Of a DNA stretch of 17,090 nucleotides, positions 13,812-17,090 are shown in pieces. The stretch covers positions 1 through 17,090 of the forward strand of contig DDZT01000004.1 in the NCBI GenBank assembly GCA_002346435.1, given 5' to 3'. The notes under the pieces were generated by a model, which worked only from the letters and a program-made list of their open reading frames with translations, made no database searches and had not been told where the DNA came from. Within the stretch, counting starts at the first letter, position 1. Each line of letters opens with the position of its first letter. The DNA is from Anaerolineales bacterium UBA3001 (GTDB lineage Bacteria > Chloroflexota > Anaerolineae > Anaerolineales > UBA11657). Position numbers and translations under genes: made by a program.

Positions 13812-13838
13812 AGACCAACATAAATATGTCATAGGTCT
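13812..13838 (+). other. Small hairpin in the citrate synthase leader
   Basis: AGACC (13812-13816) pairs with GGTCT (13834-13838), with an inner ACAT/ATGT pairing around an AAAT loop. It is followed by TT only, so it is a weak terminator at best. It may be a leader structure if transcription starts near 13775. Confidence 0.2.
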
Positions 13839-13900
13839 TTAATGAAATTCACTTCACAGTTACACTATGGCATTTACACGAGATATAAAGGTTAATTTAA

Positions 13901-15190
13901 ATGAAAAAAGACACCTTAACAATCACTGACAACCGCACCAATATAAGTTATGAAATTCCAGTCGCAAATGATACCATCAACGCTTTAGACTTGCGACAGA
14001 TCAAGGTAAACAAAGACGATTTTGGTATGATGTCATTCGACCCTGGATATACAAACACTGCATCTTGCAATAGTGAGATAACGTTCGTTGATGGTGAGAA
14101 GGGCATACTAATGTATCGTGGATATCCCATCGAGCAATTAGCTGAACATAGCACTTTTCTAGAAGTCGCTTACCTGCTCATATACGGTGATTTACCTAAT
14201 AGTGAAATGCTTGAGAACTGGGAAGAAAGAGTAATGCATCACACCTATATTCACGAAAATTTGGCTAAATTAATGCAAACTTTTCGGTACGATGCCCATC
14301 CTATGGGCATGCTTATTGGCACCATCGCGGCTATGTCTACTCTGCATCCAGATGCAAAAGATATCCACAATAATACCTCTAGACAGAAGCAAATATGGCG
14401 TCTATTGGGAAAACTACCTACTGTTGCAGCTTTTGCTTACCGACGCCGTATTGGTAGGCCATATAACTATCCAGATAGTTCGCTGGGTTACACAGAAAAC
14501 CTACTATACATGATGGATTATATGAATCAAAGCGATTATCAAGTAAATCCTACCTTGGCTAAAGCTCTTGATGTGCTATTCATATTGCATGCTGATCATG
14601 AGCAGAACTGTTCAACTTCAGTAATGCGTAATATTGGTTCAAGCTACGCAGACCCTTGTAGTGCTATGGCGGGAGCAGCAGCTGCCCTTTATGGGCCACT
14701 TCATGGTGGAGCGAATGAAGCTGTACTCCGTATGCTGACTGAGATAGGACATTTGGATAAAATCCCAAGTTACATTGACCAGGTAAAAGATGGGAAGTTC
14801 CGCCTGATGGGATTTGGGCATCGGGTATATAAAAATTATGATCCGCGCGCTCGAATAATCAAAGATGTTGCTGAGAAAGTTCTCGAGGTGACAGGTGGAA
14901 ATCCATTACTAGACATTGCACTAGAACTCGAACGTATTGCTCTAGAAGACGACTACTTCATATCACGCAGCTTGTATCCCAATGTGGACTTTTACAGTGG
15001 TATTATCTATCAAGCTATGGGTTTCCCAGTTGATATGTTTCCAGTTTTGTTTGCTTTAGGACGTGCACCTGGCTGGCTTGCTCAATGGCTAGAACTTATT
15101 GACGACACCGACCAACGTATTGCTCGTCCACGACAAATTTATACTGGTAATATTAAACGTGATTATGTTCCTCTGGAACAGAGGACTTAG
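13901..15190 (+). CDS. gltA: Citrate synthase
   Basis: Condenses acetyl-CoA with oxaloacetate to citrate at the entry of the TCA cycle. The 429-residue length is that of the hexameric, Gram-negative-type (type II) GltA. The N-terminal beta region reads FDPGYTNTASCNSEITFVDGEKGILMYRGYPIEQLAE (46-82). The catalytic residues are all present: H268 in YGPLHGGANE, H307 in GFGHRVYKNYDPRA and D363 in NVDFYSG; the substrate-side FILHADHEQNCSTS (227-240) and ARPRQIYTG (408-416) are also intact. The start has AAAGG about nine bases upstream. It shares a 235-base intergenic region with divergent recA; downstream, a GNAT gene begins 46 bases on, apparently with its own promoter. It is not otherwise linked to the neighbours. 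Confidence 0.96.
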   Translation: MKKDTLTITDNRTNISYEIPVANDTINALDLRQIKVNKDDFGMMSFDPGYTNTASCNSEITFVDGEKGILMYRGYPIEQLAEHSTFLEVAYLLIYGDLPNSEMLENWEERVMHHTYIHENLAKLMQTFRYDAHPMGMLIGTIAAMSTLHPDAKDIHNNTSRQKQIWRLLGKLPTVAAFAYRRRIGRPYNYPDSSLGYTENLLYMMDYMNQSDYQVNPTLAKALDVLFILHADHEQNCSTSVMRNIGSSYADPCSAMAGAAAALYGPLHGGANEAVLRMLTEIGHLDKIPSYIDQVKDGKFRLMGFGHRVYKNYDPRARIIKDVAEKVLEVTGGNPLLDIALELERIALEDDYFISRSLYPNVDFYSGIIYQAMGFPVDMFPVLFALGRAPGWLAQWLELIDDTDQRIARPRQIYTGNIKRDYVPLEQRT

Positions 15191-15200
15191 TCTGCAATCA

Positions 15201-15228
15201 ATTAAATGATAGATTGCTAACCTATAAT
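15201..15228 (+). promoter_or_regulatory. Proposed promoter of a leaderless GNAT mRNA
   Basis: ATTAAA (15201-15206), 16 bases, then a perfect TATAAT (15223-15228), which ends eight bases before the ATG at 15237. There is no ribosome site. Transcription would begin at or next to the start codon. A weak GCAATC/GATTGC inverted repeat (15194-15217) overlaps it. Confidence 0.4.
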
Positions 15229-15236
15229 CTATTGTG

Positions 15237-16088
15237 ATGTCCCAGCCTCAAATAACAATATGCCTTGCACAGTCCTCTAAACATCCAGACATCTTACAAT
15301 TTCTCTCCTCCAACACTTGCTTACACCAAAATCTGGAATGGCTAAGCATAGAAGAGTTGTTGTATCATCACCAATGTCACATTGGTATAGACGGTGATAA
15401 TATAGTATGCGTTCTATCTATACCTAAGGAGGACACTGATTTTGCATGGGTGCGTTTAGCATCATCATACAATTTCTCAGACAGCATCGAAGTTATGCAA
15501 TTACTTTGGAACAAAGTGGAACATATATTACGGCAACAAGACATATGCTCCGTATACGCACTAAGTACTAACAATTGGTCTGAAACATTGCTAAATTCAT
15601 GGGGCTATACAGCCACTGGTAAAATTGTTGCACTTAGACGTAGGCACAAATCTACACCTGGTGTGACAGAATCATTAGCTAAAATTAGAGAAGCCACCTA
15701 TGAAGATTTGTGTGAAATTACTTCATTAGATAATGCCGTGTTCAACAATATGTGGCAATGTTCAAGTCAAATGCTAACAATGGCCTTAAATAAGGCCCAA
15801 TATGCAATAGTAGCTTTGGTCAACAACACCTGTATAGGCTATCTGTTAGCAACCATTAACACTAATGTATTATTTATAGCTAGACCAGCAGTACTACCAG
15901 AATACCAAAGGCAAGGAATAGGCCGAGCTCTTATAGTCAATCTGCTAGATCACTACAAAGATGACAAATGTATAGCTACTGAGGTAGTCACTCAAAATGA
16001 CAACTATGCATCAATAAGATTATACCAAAGTCTGGATTTTCAATTAGTTGGACCGGTAGCAAGTCTATGGACTTATAATTTCAATTAG
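15237..16088 (+). CDS. Two-domain GNAT acetyltransferase
   Basis: The C-terminal half (about 148-283) is a clear GNAT domain: KIREATYEDLCEITSLDNAVF, a central IGYLLATI strand, acetyl-CoA motif A with RPAVLPEYQRQGIGRALIVNLL (216-237; the QRQGIGRA loop holds the pyrophosphate), and VVTQNDNYASIRLYQSLDFQLVG near the end, as in RimI-type N-acetyltransferases. The N-terminal half (1-135) ends TLLNSWGYTATGKIVALRRR, which looks like the end of a second, degenerate GNAT unit without motif A, so the protein is probably a tandem GNAT with one active site. The acceptor (ribosomal protein N-terminus, small molecule or sugar) is unknown. A GTG one codon upstream (15234) is also possible. It is an orphan between citrate synthase and a flippase, so context does not help. 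Confidence 0.85.
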   Translation: MSQPQITICLAQSSKHPDILQFLSSNTCLHQNLEWLSIEELLYHHQCHIGIDGDNIVCVLSIPKEDTDFAWVRLASSYNFSDSIEVMQLLWNKVEHILRQQDICSVYALSTNNWSETLLNSWGYTATGKIVALRRRHKSTPGVTESLAKIREATYEDLCEITSLDNAVFNNMWQCSSQMLTMALNKAQYAIVALVNNTCIGYLLATINTNVLFIARPAVLPEYQRQGIGRALIVNLLDHYKDDKCIATEVVTQNDNYASIRLYQSLDFQLVGPVASLWTYNFN

Positions 16089-16118
16089 AAAGATCAATGC
16101 TAAGTAAAATGAAATAAA

Positions 16119-16124
16119 TATAAT
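16119..16124 (+). promoter_or_regulatory. Possible -10 box for the flippase gene
   Basis: A perfect TATAAT 43 bases before the ATG, without a recognisable -35. It would give a leader of about 37 bases containing the GAAGG ribosome site (16155-16159). Confidence 0.3.
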
Positions 16125-16167
16125 GCAGTAACATTTGCTAGCAGAACTATGGAAGAAGGCCATCATT

Positions 16168-17090
16168 ATGAAGAAAGATGCCTCTGATAAGAGACTAGTA
16201 TTTTCCCAAATAAAAAATTCTGTGATAGACACGGCTCTACAAAGGTTGGCACGGAATAGTGGGTGGTTGTTGGCTGCTGAAGCCGTGGCTGCGATCGTGA
16301 GTGTGATTCAATTCCCTCTAGTGGCTCGCCTGCTTGGTGCAGAAGGATATGGAAAAGCCACACTAATTGTTGGTTGGGTGAGTCTAGTAGGATCTTTACT
16401 TGGTATACAAACCCGGAAAACGATAGTTAAATATCTTAGCTTATATCTGTCTAATGAACAGAAGTTGGAAGCGCTTGCTATTGTCAAGCTAGGTCTATTA
16501 CTAAACGTGTCTATGGCCACTGTAACCTGCGCGGTAATGTATATTATTGCACCTACACTAAGCTTATGGATACTTGATTCTACTGATGGGACTTTGCTGT
16601 TTCGCATAATCATACTCCGAGATTTCTTTGCCGCAACAACAGGTACAACCACCTCTGTTCTCAGGGTTCTAAATCGCTTCAGATGGCTTTCTATAGTGAA
16701 TGTACTATCTTCAATATTAACCTTTGTGCTTGTCGCCATAGCATTGCTCAATAAATTTGAAGTAATAGGGTATCTAACTGCTATTTCCGCAGTGTCAATC
16801 ACACAATCTATCATCCTACTGCTATATTCAAACAACAAACTACAAGCGCGCTGCGGCGCCAGCTGCTGGACAGCCAAATTAAGCGTACTCCAGCAACATT
16901 ACGATGAAATTCGCACAATGTTAATTAGCATGAAATTAGATAGTTTCAGAAAAATTGCTACCGATAAAGCAGATGTGGTTATACTAGGATTGTTCGTCAA
17001 TATGCAGAGTATCGGATTGTACAAAATGGGTAAACAGTTAGCCACATATGTAAGTAGATTAAGTAATCCAATCTATTCTGCTATCTATCC
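16168..17090 (+). CDS. Wzx-like polysaccharide flippase, N-terminal part (cut by window edge)
   Basis: 307 codons are present and the frame is open to the last base. The protein starts MKKDASDKRLVFSQIKNSVIDTALQ and enters a hydrophobic series: GWLLAAEAVAAIVSVIQFPLVARLLGAEGYGKATLIVG (about 32-69), LGLLLNVSMATVTCAVMYIIAP, LSIVNVLSSILTFVLVAIALL, YLTAISAVSITQSIILLLY. The LVARLLGAEGYG opening, with a basic cytosolic N-terminus, is typical of the oligosaccharide flippase (Wzx/RfbX, MVF-type) family, which moves lipid-linked glycan units across the cytoplasmic membrane. The start is supported by GAAGG eight bases upstream. It opens a probable second glycan cluster on the right side and could serve the left-hand operon products, but that link is inferred only. 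Confidence 0.88.
   Translation, partial: MKKDASDKRLVFSQIKNSVIDTALQRLARNSGWLLAAEAVAAIVSVIQFPLVARLLGAEGYGKATLIVGWVSLVGSLLGIQTRKTIVKYLSLYLSNEQKLEALAIVKLGLLLNVSMATVTCAVMYIIAPTLSLWILDSTDGTLLFRIIILRDFFAATTGTTTSVLRVLNRFRWLSIVNVLSSILTFVLVAIALLNKFEVIGYLTAISAVSITQSIILLLYSNNKLQARCGASCWTAKLSVLQQHYDEIRTMLISMKLDSFRKIATDKADVVILGLFVNMQSIGLYKMGKQLATYVSRLSNPIYSAIY

Noticed and set aside
15194..15217. Terminator after citrate synthase
   Set aside because: GCAATC/GATTGC has a 12-base AT-rich loop and no following T-run, so it is too weak to call.
15782..15797. GGCCTTA/TAAGGCC palindrome
   Set aside because: Lies inside the GNAT coding sequence with a two-base loop and no T-run; likely a coding coincidence.
16308..16877. 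189-residue minus-strand open frame opposite the flippase
   Set aside because: The plus-strand frame has flippase sequence, membrane segments and a ribosome site; the minus frame is its shadow.
1..17090. CRISPR array, prophage, transposon or toxin-antitoxin system
   Set aside because: No spaced direct repeats, integrase, transposase, capsid or small toxin-like gene pair is visible; the two unknown genes after moaX show no toxin-antitoxin features.

Overview
The window is an AT-rich, gene-dense bacterial chromosome segment. It reads mostly as housekeeping and cell-envelope genes, with no insertion sequence, phage gene, CRISPR array, tRNA or rRNA that I can see. The order recA-recX-rny (RNase Y), a fused MoaD-MoaE protein, a type-4 Fe-S uracil-DNA glycosylase and an RNase Y/KH/HD protein fit a Chloroflexota lineage (Dehalococcoidia/SAR202-like). 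This assignment is an inference from gene content and order, not from a marker-gene alignment.

Layout. Positions 1-3809 (minus strand) are a glycan-assembly operon: a NAD epimerase, a UDP-HexNAc-type 6-dehydrogenase, a GT4 glycosyltransferase and a second glycosyltransferase cut by the window edge. A good promoter at 3914-3942 drives it. Positions 3959-6820 (minus) are tsaE, tsaB, a CDP-paratose-2-epimerase-like SDR and a type-4 UDG. This unit is divergent from a calcineurin-like phosphoesterase (6913, plus), which is followed by moaC, a moaD-moaE fusion and two unrecognised genes (to 10021). These converge on the minus-strand recA-recX-rny block (13665 down to 10040). From 13901 on the plus strand come citrate synthase, a two-domain GNAT acetyltransferase and the start of a Wzx-like polysaccharide flippase that runs off the right edge.

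How the genes work together. Both ends of the window carry envelope-polysaccharide functions: nucleotide-sugar synthesis and glycosyl transfer on the left, lipid-linked glycan export on the right. TsaE and TsaB belong to the t6A37 tRNA modification pathway. MoaC and MoaX give cPMP formation and molybdopterin synthase. RecA, RecX and the UDG serve DNA repair, and RNase Y serves mRNA decay.

The most noteworthy points are: an intrinsic terminator placed almost on top of the recX start; a 422-base recA-recX spacer with a further long palindrome ending in a T-run; the MoaD-MoaE fusion in which the reactive Gly-Gly tail is internal; probable leaderless starts at tsaE and the GNAT gene; and an unrecognised two-gene pair at the end of the moa operon with a possible frameshift at the junction. 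I found no clear evidence for a wholly new multi-gene system.
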